From assembly GCA_937958985.1 (NCBI GenBank), contig CALGLV010000011.1, positions 1 to 64,000 of the forward strand: a DNA stretch of 64,000 bases. Direction: 5' to 3'. Origin of the DNA: an uncultured Aquimarina sp. (GTDB taxonomy: Bacteria; Bacteroidota; Bacteroidia; Flavobacteriales; Flavobacteriaceae). A model generated the notes under the pieces. It was given only the letters and a program-made list of their open reading frames with translations, did no database searches and was not told the origin of the DNA. Below are positions 40,012-49,787 of the stretch, piece by piece; position 1 is the stretch's first letter, and every line of letters begins with the position of its first letter. Made by a program: the position numbers and the translations under genes.

Positions 40012-40764
40012 ATGAAAAAATATTTAGTGTCATTATTTGTGTGCTTAAGTAGTATTTGCTTTGGTCAATCATTATCAAACTATAAATACGTTATGGTGCC
40101 AGCTACTTTTTCATTTCAAAAAACGCCCCATCAGTACAACTTAAATAAAATGACTCAATTTCTATTAAATAAATACGATTTTGAATCTTTTATCGATGGG
40201 GAAACCAATGAAGGTATTAAAAATATTGATGTATCAAAATTACTGAGATTACAAGTAGAAGAAAAGGGTGCGCTTTCATCTAAAATAATTTTCACTTTTT
40301 TAGATTATAAAGGAAGTACAATTTATACCTCAAAGGAAGGGAAAAGCAATCGAAAGGATTATAAAAAAAGCTATACAGAAGCTATCCGAAATGTATTTAA
40401 GGATGAAGTGATATTAAATCATGTATATAAGCCAAAGACGGAAAAAACAGTGTTAACAGAGGACAAAACACCCGTAAAATCAAAGGCTATAGCTTATTTA
40501 AAAACAGAAGCGTTTCAATTGAAATTTGAATTAAGAGGAAGGGAATATAGCTTTATTCCTTCATCAAAATTAGAATATACAATACAACAAAACACTAAAG
40601 TTATAGGAAAAGCAATATTGCAAAAAAACGGTGTTGATTATAAAATTGAGGCGGGGACGTTAACCGGTAGGGGCAGTTTTGACGATTTTGGAAACTTTAC
40701 AATAATACGTGTTAATCCAGCGAATAAAAAAGAGCTTATAGATACCATGATTAGGGTAAAATAG
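40012..40764 (+). CDS. Hypothetical secreted protein
   Basis: Signal peptide MKKYLVSLFVCLSSICFGQ; NYKYVMVPATFSFQKTPHQYNLNKMTQFLLNKYDFE. Confidence 0.75.
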   Translation: MKKYLVSLFVCLSSICFGQSLSNYKYVMVPATFSFQKTPHQYNLNKMTQFLLNKYDFESFIDGETNEGIKNIDVSKLLRLQVEEKGALSSKIIFTFLDYKGSTIYTSKEGKSNRKDYKKSYTEAIRNVFKDEVILNHVYKPKTEKTVLTEDKTPVKSKAIAYLKTEAFQLKFELRGREYSFIPSSKLEYTIQQNTKVIGKAILQKNGVDYKIEAGTLTGRGSFDDFGNFTIIRVNPANKKELIDTMIRVK

Positions 40765-40804
40765 AGAAGCTTTTTTCAGATGAGATTAAAACCGTTTAAA
40801 ATGG

Positions 40805-40812
40805 TATATTTG
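40805..40812 (+). promoter_or_regulatory. Candidate -7 element TATATTTG upstream of leuB
   Basis: TATATTTG matches TAnnTTTG, 37 bp before the leuB ATG. Confidence 0.5.
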
Positions 40813-40848
40813 CCGAGAATTTTTTGATAAAAGTATAAATAAAAACAT

Positions 40849-41907
40849 ATGAAACTTAATATCGCGCTATTAGCAGGAGATGGTATTGGACCAGAGGTTA
40901 TCGACCAGGCTGTAAAGGTTTGTGATGCCGTTGCAACAAAATACAAACACTCAATTAACTGGACACCGGCACTTACTGGTGCTGCAGCAATTGATGCTGT
41001 TGGAGAGCCTTACCCTGATGAAACACACGATATTTGTGTGGCTGCCGACGCGGTTCTTTTTGGAGCGATTGGTCACCCTCGTTTTGATAACGACCCATCA
41101 GCAAAAGTAAGACCAGAGCAAGGGTTACTTAAAATGCGTAAAAAATTAGGTTTATTTGCGAATGTTCGACCAACGTTTACTTTTCCATCATTACTGGATA
41201 AGTCTCCGTTAAAGGAAGAGCGTATCAAAGGAACTGATTTGGTTTTTTTACGTGAATTAACTGGCGGAATTTACTTTGGAGAGAAAGGTAGAAGAGACGG
41301 CGGAGAAACAGCTTTTGATAACTGTGTGTACACGCGCGCAGAAGTTCAGCGTTTAGCTAAAAAAGGTTTTGAATTAGCAATGACACGTTCTAAAAAATTG
41401 TGTTGTGTAGATAAAGCTAACGTGCTTGAAACTTCAAGACTTTGGAGAGAAACAGTACAGGCAATGGAGAAAGATTACCCAGAAGTTGAGGTTTCTTACG
41501 AATTTGTTGATGCTGTAGCAATGCGTTTGGTACAATGGCCTAATAGTTATGATGTATTAATTACTGAAAACTTATTTGGAGATATTTTAACTGATGAAGC
41601 ATCTGTAATTTCAGGATCTATGGGCTTAATGCCTTCAGCATCTGTAGGGGCAGAAACTTCTTTGTATGAGCCAATTCACGGATCATACCCGCAAGCAGCA
41701 GGAAAAGATATCGCAAACCCATTAGCAACAGTATTATCTGCAGCTATGATGTTTGAAGATGCCTTTGGATTGAAAGAAGAAGCTGAGGCTATTAGAGTGG
41801 TTGTAAACAAATCATTAGCTCAAGGTATAGTTTCTGAAGATTTAGCAGCAGGAAATAAAGCTTATAAGACAAGCGAAATAGGAGATTGGTTAGCAACTAA
41901 CGTATAA
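40849..41907 (+). CDS. leuB: 3-isopropylmalate dehydrogenase
   Basis: LLAGDGIGPEVIDQAVKV, FLRELTGGIYFGEKGR, VDKANVLETSRLWRETV, ENLFGDILTDEASVISGSMGLMPSAS, EPIHGSYPQAAGKDIANPLA. Confidence 0.98.
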   Translation: MKLNIALLAGDGIGPEVIDQAVKVCDAVATKYKHSINWTPALTGAAAIDAVGEPYPDETHDICVAADAVLFGAIGHPRFDNDPSAKVRPEQGLLKMRKKLGLFANVRPTFTFPSLLDKSPLKEERIKGTDLVFLRELTGGIYFGEKGRRDGGETAFDNCVYTRAEVQRLAKKGFELAMTRSKKLCCVDKANVLETSRLWRETVQAMEKDYPEVEVSYEFVDAVAMRLVQWPNSYDVLITENLFGDILTDEASVISGSMGLMPSASVGAETSLYEPIHGSYPQAAGKDIANPLATVLSAAMMFEDAFGLKEEAEAIRVVVNKSLAQGIVSEDLAAGNKAYKTSEIGDWLATNV

Positions 41908-41937
41908 TTTACATACGTAGTAATAATAAACTTTTTT

Positions 41938-41970
41938 AAGGCTACCTTTCGTTTAGAAAGTGTAGCCTTT
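41938..41970 (+). terminator. Terminator downstream of leuB
   Basis: aaggctac...gtagccttt stem-loop followed by ttattttta. Confidence 0.75.
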
Positions 41971-41986
41971 TTATTTTTAAAAATTT

Positions 41987-42553
41987 ATGAAGAAAGTAGT
42001 TTCCGTTTTAATAGTAATAGCTGTTTTATTGGGATGCAAAGAAACAGTGCAAACGCCTATAAGTAAAAAGGATGCCAAGGAGAATACCGCCAAATTATTA
42101 GAGGTGCCTCGTGTTGAATTACTAGTCTTAAATGCTACCGTTATTTCAAAATTAGAAGAGGTGTCCGAGTTTAAATTCATTAAAGAGCAAATGGATACTT
42201 TAAATACAAAGGCTTATTTTGGGGACAAAAATAACCTCCAATTATTAAGTGAAGAAGTGAATGATTTACCTAAATCACTTCCAAAAGAGTTGAAAAATAA
42301 TGGTGTTTTAAGCAGATTGAATCAATTAAATACGTATGTATTACTGCTAGAGGATACATTGGGAAATACAAAAAAAGCAGATTCTTTAACCCTAGAAAAT
42401 CAACTAAGTACTTTGTTTAAGGCTTACAACTCTTTAGTGGTTCAATTTAATGAAACTGAAAATAGTATTTCAGAAGATTTTAAACAAGAATTGGAAAAAG
42501 CTAAATTCGAAAGGGATTCTCTTAAACAAAGTGAGGTAGCTCCTTTATTTTAA
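41987..42553 (+). CDS. Hypothetical lipoprotein
   Basis: Lipobox VIAVLLGCKET; helical charged ORF. Confidence 0.7.
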   Translation: MKKVVSVLIVIAVLLGCKETVQTPISKKDAKENTAKLLEVPRVELLVLNATVISKLEEVSEFKFIKEQMDTLNTKAYFGDKNNLQLLSEEVNDLPKSLPKELKNNGVLSRLNQLNTYVLLLEDTLGNTKKADSLTLENQLSTLFKAYNSLVVQFNETENSISEDFKQELEKAKFERDSLKQSEVAPLF

Positions 42554-44949
42554 AAAGTATAATTTGCCGCAGCGACAAAGTTAATTCCTGGCGCAGATAT
42601 TCCCGAGGAAAAAGGCCTATAGCGTTGGTCTGTTATGTTTTCCAGTGCCGTTGTAAATTTAATGTGATTGTTTATAGTGTAACTACCTCTAATATTTAAG
42701 GTGTACCAACTTGGTAAAAAAGGATTTCCATTTTTATCCCTTGCATAAATGTCAACCTTTAACTGTTCTGAAGGAGCAAGTTCATTAAAACGAAACCCCT
42801 GATTAAAGTCTGAAAACAAATCAATTTCCCATTTAGATAAAGTATATTTTAAATGAATATTTCCAAAGCCAGGAGGTACATGGCGAACATTTGTTTTAAA
42901 ACCGCTTGAAAGTATTTCTTCTCCCTTGGTTAAGCTATACAAAGCATTAATAGTAAGGTTTTTTGCAATAGGGATTTCTCCCGAAAATTCAAATCCGTAA
43001 ATTCTAGATCTATTACTATTTTGTATTGCGAAAACAGTACTTTCCTCTCCTCTAAAAAGAATGCTTTCCTGTCCGTTAAAATTAAAGTTGTCTTTTGTTA
43101 AAGCATCTTTTAAAAAGGTGTTGTATGCGGTTAATGAAAATTTATACTTGTTTTTTTTGTATAAAGCGCTAAATGAAAAATTATAAGCTAATTCGGGCTT
43201 TAGGTTAGGATTGGGTACGGTAATAGATCCAGGTTCGGAATCGCTAAAAATTTTACCAATATCATCAATATTTGGGGCACGAAAAGCGGTGTTAATATTT
43301 CCTTTAAAAGATATTGTAGAGTTTAATTGGTAGGTGTTGCCTAGGCTCCAGGTAAATGCTTGTACATTTAAAGAAGCATCATCAAAAGGAAACTCTAGTT
43401 CAGGCTCTTTAAAGTTAGCATTTAATTGTACTTGATTAAATCGAATACCCGCAGAAATATTTAATGATTGGCTCAATTCCCAATTCATAGCAGTGTAAAT
43501 ACCTAGAGACCTCCAATAAGAATTATCGGGATACCTTGTGGCAATATTCAATAGTCTTTCTTGGGTGTTTATATTAGTTGTTGAAGCATCACTGTGAATC
43601 CTGTTTGCAGCAAACTCTCCACCGTAATTTATTTTTATATGATGAAATATCTTTCTAGCGTCTAAATTTAAGGTGTATACATCTAATTTTTCGGTGTTGT
43701 TGTTTCGTATGGAAGAATTGAAGTTTCGGGTATTTCTACTTTCTTCGAAATACTGATAGGAACTAGAAAGTTTTATGCCATCAGTAAGAAGTGATTTTTT
43801 ATTATAAGAAATAGTTTGTAACCCCATAAACCATCTTTGCGGTCCATAAAACCACTCGGCACTTCTAAATTGACCGTTTCTTTTTCTTTGAAGCCTATCA
43901 TATCGATCAAAATCAGAGGTTGTTGTATAGATTATTTGAGCATCAAAACCCCATTTTTTATTAGGCTGGTAAGTGATTTTTTGAAGAAAATTGTATTGAC
44001 TGTATCCTGATGAAACCTGCTTTTTTGGATTTTTGTTAGCAACTACGGAATCTACGCCGTTGTTAGTAACCACAAAAGTAGTTCTTAAAAAATCGTCAGG
44101 GCCATTACTACCTTGTATTAAATCATCAAAACTGCTAAATGAAAAACTAGAGACCGAAGCAATTTTTTTAAAAGCCAAATTAACATCAGCATGCGCGGTC
44201 TTTTCTGAATTAGCAGTTGAGGTTCTATAAAAAAGATTACCGCTTACTGTTTTATTGGCTTCAGACTTGATTTCAGGAGATAATGTTTTGAAATTTAAAG
44301 TCCCACCAATGGCATCGCTACCGTAAATTACAGAGCCAGGACCAAGAATTATTTCAGCACTTTCCAATGAAAGTGGATCTATCGAAATAATATTTTGCAA
44401 GTTTCCGCTTCTAAAAATAGCATTATTCATGCGAACACCATCCACAGAAATTAAAAGTCTATTGGTAGAGAAGCCTCTAATAATAGGGCTGCCTCCTCCT
44501 TGTTGACTTTTTTGCACAAATACGCTAGCTGTCTTGGCTATAGCATCGGCTGTCGTTTGAGGATTTGTTTTGTGAATATCGTTTTTTCGAATACTGCTAA
44601 TTTTTTTAGAAATTTGTCGTTTAGGTTGTTTCCACTTAGTGTTTGAAATAACAACTTCTTCTAAAGATTCTACTACAGATAAATATACTTTGTTGTTTTG
44701 CAATACAATTGATTTGCTAGAAATTGTAGTAGGTTCAAAACCAATTGATTTAAAAATGAATTTTTCTGAGGTATTTGATAAATCCAACTCAAACTCTCCT
44801 TTAGTGTTAGGTTGAATATTGGCCCCCGTATTTTTAATAACAACAACATTAAAAAGAAGCTCCTTAGTATTCAAATGATATACTCTAACAATTTGAGCGT
44901 TCGCTAAAATTGGCAGTATAAAAAAAAGCGAAAAAATAAATTTCTTCAT
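42550..44949 (-). CDS. TonB-dependent outer membrane receptor (hemoglobin/transferrin-receptor-like plug)
   Basis: GGGSPIIRGFSTNRLLISVDGVRMNNAIFRSGNLQNIISIDPLSLESAEIILGPGSVIYGSDAIGG; C-terminal beta-barrel ending ...NYTF. Confidence 0.9.
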   Translation of the reverse strand: MKKFIFSLFFILPILANAQIVRVYHLNTKELLFNVVVIKNTGANIQPNTKGEFELDLSNTSEKFIFKSIGFEPTTISSKSIVLQNNKVYLSVVESLEEVVISNTKWKQPKRQISKKISSIRKNDIHKTNPQTTADAIAKTASVFVQKSQQGGGSPIIRGFSTNRLLISVDGVRMNNAIFRSGNLQNIISIDPLSLESAEIILGPGSVIYGSDAIGGTLNFKTLSPEIKSEANKTVSGNLFYRTSTANSEKTAHADVNLAFKKIASVSSFSFSSFDDLIQGSNGPDDFLRTTFVVTNNGVDSVVANKNPKKQVSSGYSQYNFLQKITYQPNKKWGFDAQIIYTTTSDFDRYDRLQRKRNGQFRSAEWFYGPQRWFMGLQTISYNKKSLLTDGIKLSSSYQYFEESRNTRNFNSSIRNNNTEKLDVYTLNLDARKIFHHIKINYGGEFAANRIHSDASTTNINTQERLLNIATRYPDNSYWRSLGIYTAMNWELSQSLNISAGIRFNQVQLNANFKEPELEFPFDDASLNVQAFTWSLGNTYQLNSTISFKGNINTAFRAPNIDDIGKIFSDSEPGSITVPNPNLKPELAYNFSFSALYKKNKYKFSLTAYNTFLKDALTKDNFNFNGQESILFRGEESTVFAIQNSNRSRIYGFEFSGEIPIAKNLTINALYSLTKGEEILSSGFKTNVRHVPPGFGNIHLKYTLSKWEIDLFSDFNQGFRFNELAPSEQLKVDIYARDKNGNPFLPSWYTLNIRGSYTINNHIKFTTALENITDQRYRPFSSGISAPGINFVAAANYTF

Positions 44950-44950
44950 A

Positions 44951-45670
44951 CTAACTAAATAATTCTTGAATTACGGTTAGGGATTTTGGTTTTTTAAAGC
45001 CATCCATGTGCAGAGAAAAGTAAAGCATTAAATTTTCTAGCAGCCTTAAACGATCAAATTTAGAAATTAATAAGTTAGGTAAATTATCAAGTTTTGTTTC
45101 CATTAAAGCTAAAAAAGCTATTAATTCTTCGTTTTCAATACAATAACCAGATTTAGAGGCAACCTCAAATTTACCGTCAGCTAAATTAAATTGCGGCAAA
45201 CTATTGTTGCAATTATCTGGAAAAAACCCTAAAAATAGGCTTAGGTGCAGTAAGAAATAATGAGGAAAAAGCGTGGGTTTTTCACTTTGATCGAGCCAAT
45301 ATATAGTTTTTTTTAAAAATGAAAATAACTCTTCATCGGGTTGATTGTCTATCAATACTTGATTTAAAATTTCAGAAATAAAAGAGGAAATACATCCTTT
45401 AATAATATTGGTGTGTAAAGATGTAAAATGTAATACGGGTTTTACCTCTTTAAGTCGAGCTAGTGAATTTTTATTATTGTGAATAGCATCGACTTCTAAT
45501 AAAGATAATGGCTGAAAAAAAGAACTTCTAATTTTTCCTTTTCTCGATTTTAACACGCCTCTAATTAAGTACGAGTGAATACCTTCTTTCTGAGTATACA
45601 GTTTTACAATTAAATCAGCTTCTCCATAGCGTATACTATGAATTACTAAAGCTTCCGTTTTTAATTGCAT
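44951..45670 (-). CDS. recO: DNA repair protein RecO
   Basis: MQLKTEALVIHSIRYGEADLIVKLYTQKEGIHSYLIRGV; C-rich zinc site absent, as in related RecO. Confidence 0.9.
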   Translation of the reverse strand: MQLKTEALVIHSIRYGEADLIVKLYTQKEGIHSYLIRGVLKSRKGKIRSSFFQPLSLLEVDAIHNNKNSLARLKEVKPVLHFTSLHTNIIKGCISSFISEILNQVLIDNQPDEELFSFLKKTIYWLDQSEKPTLFPHYFLLHLSLFLGFFPDNCNNSLPQFNLADGKFEVASKSGYCIENEELIAFLALMETKLDNLPNLLISKFDRLRLLENLMLYFSLHMDGFKKPKSLTVIQELFS

Positions 45671-47958
45671 TAGCGTACAATTAGCAGTTTACCCACTTTA
45701 GTTTCCGTTTGATCTTCACTGGTAATAAGGACTAAATAAACCCCTGAGGCCACTTTATTTCCGCTAAAAGATTGGGTATTCCATTCAATTAAACCACTAC
45801 CAGCGCCATTTATTACGGGGTTTTGATCTTCAAAAACTAAATTGCCCTCAATATCAGTAATTTTTACATTCGCTCCGGGTGTTAAACCTTCGATTCTAAC
45901 GGTTACATCTCCGTATTCTGGGCGCACAGGGTTTGGGAAAATTTTAAGTTGATTTAAGTTTTCCTGAGATTCAATAGTTTCAGATCTAAATTCAACAATA
46001 CCCTTAGTGGAGCCTATAAATACGGAACCTGTAGAATTGTCTATACTTAGGGTTTGAATTTCGTTAGAAGGTAAAGGGGAATTAGCACTGGTAAAATGTC
46101 TTAAGGTTTCTTGCCCATCTGCTGAAAATTGAAACACACCAGATCCTGAAGTTGCTACCCACTTGTTATTATCGGCATCTACTATAATTTTACTTATAAA
46201 TTGATCAACTAATAGTTCTTGAGGAATTCCATCGTCTAAAAAAATTATAGATTCTGCTTCTAATTGAGCGCCAGGCTCAAATAATTGATCTGGATTAGGA
46301 ATAACTCTTAAGCCTCGGTTTGTACCAAACCATAGTTCACCATCATTATCAAAGGCTAAAGTACGTACGGTTACAAATGGAACATTGTTTTCCTCGTCAT
46401 CTGACAAAGAAACTATGTTTTTTGTACTTCTATTAATTCCTACAACACCACCAGTTCTAGTAGCTAAAAAAATGTTTCCGCGGTCACTAAAAGCAATATC
46501 TGCAGATCTAAAATCTCTCATAATACCATTTAAATCCACATCATCACTTGTTGGTCCAGATGTCGAAAGGCGTTTAATTAAAATTTCATTATCATGGTTG
46601 GTAAACCAAAGGTTTCCATCGTCTGCAAATTCAAGAGCTAGTACTGGAGAGGTAGTTCTAGTTGGTCTAACTTCTATATTGCTGTTTTCTGATGTAAAAT
46701 TTTCAAATGTATTATTAGTTTCGTCGTACCTTAAAATTCCATCTAAAAAGCTACTAAAATAAACCTCATTTCTGTTTTCTGGATTTATGGCAATACCTAC
46801 AAGGCGCCTAGAATTATATGCATCAAAAGGAATATTTGTCCATTCGTTATTTCGTAATCTAGATATTCCATTATCAACACTTGGAGTATTATCGTTATAG
46901 GTAATCGATAGAGTTCCATAGACAACCCATAAATCTCCTTGTGAAGCTTCAATTGAAAACGGACTATTATTTAGAGGCCCTTCGGGTATAATTGATACAG
47001 GATTACTTAAGTTAAAATCAGCAGTTTTTTGAAGCCCTATTTCTTTTTGTAAAAAGAAGAATTCATCATCTACAAGTTGAAAATTAGATAGCTGATTAAC
47101 CAAAGGTTCTTGAAAAGGTATAGTTTGGGAAATTTCGAAATTAGTATTTAAAATAACGAGTTTTTCATTAAATGAAACTAATAACCGATTTCCAGATGTT
47201 GAGTAGCTTGTAATGTTTGAAGAGTCGGTATATACGGATTCAAAGATTACACCATTATATCTAAAAATAGAATTACCACTACGAGCAATTAGTTGTCCTG
47301 AGAATGTGATATAGTCCTCGAAAATAGTTGGTTGAATTGGATCCCAGTTACTAAATTGAATTAAATTCTGATCTCTTTTATTACCTATAAATGAACCTCT
47401 ATTGGCTATAGAAGTTATAATAAAATCACCTATTATGCCCACGCCCACAATGTCACTAACTACCCCAAGGGAGTCGCTTAGTAAGTAAGTATTTCTAAAA
47501 ACATTAGCCTCTAAGTCATATTCTACAACTCCAAATCCTGTAGCAATATATAGAATAGTATCATCTACAAAAAAAGCATTGATTTTAATTTGATCAGGAG
47601 GGAAATTTATTTGCCTTGTAATATCGTTTAAAGAAGTAATTTGATTGTTATTTTCATCAATTATTTCAATAAGGCCGTTACCAAAACCTACAACAATTAA
47701 GCCGCGATCATCAATATATTCTATTACACTAATGTCTTCGGCTGACAGTCCGTTAACGGTGGTGAATTGCGTATTGGTATTTTGAGCAATTGAATGTATG
47801 AATATAGAATTGTTTGCAGCAGCATAAATATTTGTATCCGAGGATGCTACGGCGACTATATTATTATACGAAAAATGACTTTTCCAGTTTCTGCTAAAAT
47901 CTTGATTCCATACTATTTGATGAATCAGAAATACAAAGAATGAAATTTTACGAAACAT
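45670..47958 (-). CDS. porZ: PorZ-like beta-propeller protein with T9SS type A sorting domain
   Basis: WKSHFSYNNIVAVASSDTNIYAAANNSIFIHSI, repeated propeller strands (ELWFGTNRGLRVI), C-terminal LKIFPNPVRPEYGDVTVRIEGL...GVYLVLITSEDQTETKVGKLLIVR; adjacent to recO. Confidence 0.8.
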   Translation of the reverse strand: MFRKISFFVFLIHQIVWNQDFSRNWKSHFSYNNIVAVASSDTNIYAAANNSIFIHSIAQNTNTQFTTVNGLSAEDISVIEYIDDRGLIVVGFGNGLIEIIDENNNQITSLNDITRQINFPPDQIKINAFFVDDTILYIATGFGVVEYDLEANVFRNTYLLSDSLGVVSDIVGVGIIGDFIITSIANRGSFIGNKRDQNLIQFSNWDPIQPTIFEDYITFSGQLIARSGNSIFRYNGVIFESVYTDSSNITSYSTSGNRLLVSFNEKLVILNTNFEISQTIPFQEPLVNQLSNFQLVDDEFFFLQKEIGLQKTADFNLSNPVSIIPEGPLNNSPFSIEASQGDLWVVYGTLSITYNDNTPSVDNGISRLRNNEWTNIPFDAYNSRRLVGIAINPENRNEVYFSSFLDGILRYDETNNTFENFTSENSNIEVRPTRTTSPVLALEFADDGNLWFTNHDNEILIKRLSTSGPTSDDVDLNGIMRDFRSADIAFSDRGNIFLATRTGGVVGINRSTKNIVSLSDDEENNVPFVTVRTLAFDNDGELWFGTNRGLRVIPNPDQLFEPGAQLEAESIIFLDDGIPQELLVDQFISKIIVDADNNKWVATSGSGVFQFSADGQETLRHFTSANSPLPSNEIQTLSIDNSTGSVFIGSTKGIVEFRSETIESQENLNQLKIFPNPVRPEYGDVTVRIEGLTPGANVKITDIEGNLVFEDQNPVINGAGSGLIEWNTQSFSGNKVASGVYLVLITSEDQTETKVGKLLIVR

Positions 47959-47986
47959 AGTTTTGAGCTTTAGAATTTACAAGAGC

Positions 47987-48451
47987 TTACAACGCTTTTT
48001 TTAAGGCTAAAATATAACCTAAGTGTATTCCTTCATGGAAATTATTAAAATTGAATGCATGGCTTATAGATTGTAGTTCAAATCCAGTACTTGTCATGTA
48101 ATTGGAATACTCCTTAAATATATTTGCGTCAATGTCTTTCTCTGTTTGTTCGATGGTTGAAAATAAAAAATCCTTTAATTGAATTAATTCATTTTCGTTA
48201 GCATCGCGTTTTGTTGAAGTCCCTTTTTTGTATAGTTCAATCCATTCTTCAGGAATATTTTTTTCTAACCCACTTAAGCCATAAACCAAAAGTTGTTGTG
48301 TAACAACTACGTGAGCAATATTCCAAAATAAGTTATTACTAAAACCTTCGGGAATTTCATTTAATTTTTCAAGCGTATAATGGTTTAGTATTTTAGCTAA
48401 TGCCTTACGATTGATTTTTGTGATTTCGAGTGCGTTTTTTAAATCTTCCAT
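47987..48451 (-). CDS. DinB family protein
   Basis: LNHYTLEKLNEIPEGFSNNLFWNIAHVVVTQQLLVYGLSG, FNNFHEGIHLGYILALKKAL. Confidence 0.88.
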   Translation of the reverse strand: MEDLKNALEITKINRKALAKILNHYTLEKLNEIPEGFSNNLFWNIAHVVVTQQLLVYGLSGLEKNIPEEWIELYKKGTSTKRDANENELIQLKDFLFSTIEQTEKDIDANIFKEYSNYMTSTGFELQSISHAFNFNNFHEGIHLGYILALKKAL

Positions 48452-48535
48452 AGAATAACGAATTTAATATCAAAAATATGTTTTTTCTGCCGGATTTCGT
48501 TTTCCTTTGTTATTAAATACTAATAAGCATTTGTA

Positions 48536-48895
48536 ATGATTAAAAAAGTATACTATTTAAGTACTTGCAGCACCTGTAAGCGTATTATAAAAGAATTAAA
48601 CTTAACAGAAGGCTTTGAACTTCAAAATGTAAAAGACCAGCCTATATCTGAAGTTGAATTGGATAGTTTAGTTAAATTTAGCGGGAGTTATGAGAGCTTA
48701 CTAAATCGCAGATCTGTTCTTTACAGAGAAAGAAAATTAAAAGAACAAAAATTATCAGAAGAAGATTATAAGGCCTTAATTTTAGAACATTACTCTTTTT
48801 TGAAACGTCCAATAATACAGGTAGATGAAATTTATTTTATAGGAAATTCAAAAAAAACTGTTGAAACCGCAAAAGAATTTATAGAAAATTTATAA
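48536..48895 (+). CDS. ArsC/Spx-like family protein
   Basis: MIKKVYYLSTCSTCKRIIKELNL, KDQPISEVELDSLVKFSG, LNRRSVLYRE, LIVEH..FLKRPIIQ-like segment. Confidence 0.85.
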   Translation: MIKKVYYLSTCSTCKRIIKELNLTEGFELQNVKDQPISEVELDSLVKFSGSYESLLNRRSVLYRERKLKEQKLSEEDYKALILEHYSFLKRPIIQVDEIYFIGNSKKTVETAKEFIENL

Positions 48896-49779
48896 TGACA
48901 AAACGCCAATTAGCACTTATAGCCGCTAGTTTTGTAGCTTTATTTTATGCTGCGAACTACAGTGTAGCAAAAGGTGTGATGCCTCATTATGTTAAGCCTT
49001 TCGGCTTTATATTGTTTAGGGTTACAGGAGCCTGTTTGCTGTTTTGGATAGTTGGTATTTTTGGCCCAAAAGAAAAAATTGAAAGGAAGCATTATCCTCG
49101 AATATTTTTCGGTGCTTTTTTTGGAATGGCACTTAATATGCTCGCCTTTTTTTACGGATTAAATTTAACTACGCCCATAAACGCTTCTGTAATGATGGTG
49201 ATGGCACCTATAATTACATTTATTTTGGCGGTAATTTTTTTAAAAGAAAGATTACAAATTAGGCGAATTATAGGATTGGTTATTGGTGTAATTGGAGCTG
49301 TAGTTATGATAGTTTACGGAAAAGGAAATGCAGAGAATGCGCCTAATCCAGGATTAGGAAATTTCCTAATTTTTATAAACGCTTCAGCTTTTGCAGCTTA
49401 TTTAGTAATAGTTAAAAAACTTACTCGTTTATATCATCCATTTACATTTATAAAGTGGATGTACACTTTAGGCGTATTAATGGTATTGCCTTTTGGATTA
49501 AATCAGGTTTTGGAAATGCCTTTTGAAACCATTCCCCCTTCAGGATATTTAAGTATTGCCTACGTTGTTGTGTTTGTAACTTTTGGGACTTATTTATTAA
49601 ATATTTTTGCTGTAAAAACACTAAAACCCACAACTGTAGCAGTGTTTATATATTTTCAGCCTTTTTTAGCATCTTTGTTTGCAACCTTTTTAGGAACAGA
49701 TTCGATTGATTCTACTAAAATAATTGCAGCATCTTTAATATTTGTAGGGGTTTACTTGGTAAGTACCAAGTCTAAATAA
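48895..49779 (+). CDS. DMT family (EamA) transporter
   Basis: Ten-TM pattern; LNMLAFFYGLNLTTPINASVMMVMAPIITFILAVIFLKERLQ. Confidence 0.93.
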   Translation: MTKRQLALIAASFVALFYAANYSVAKGVMPHYVKPFGFILFRVTGACLLFWIVGIFGPKEKIERKHYPRIFFGAFFGMALNMLAFFYGLNLTTPINASVMMVMAPIITFILAVIFLKERLQIRRIIGLVIGVIGAVVMIVYGKGNAENAPNPGLGNFLIFINASAFAAYLVIVKKLTRLYHPFTFIKWMYTLGVLMVLPFGLNQVLEMPFETIPPSGYLSIAYVVVFVTFGTYLLNIFAVKTLKPTTVAVFIYFQPFLASLFATFLGTDSIDSTKIIAASLIFVGVYLVSTKSK

Positions 49780-49787
49780 TAATAAAC

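Noticed and set aside
46385-46762. 125-aa ORF opposite the PorZ-like gene
   Set aside because: No family features; explained by antisense reading of the long CDS
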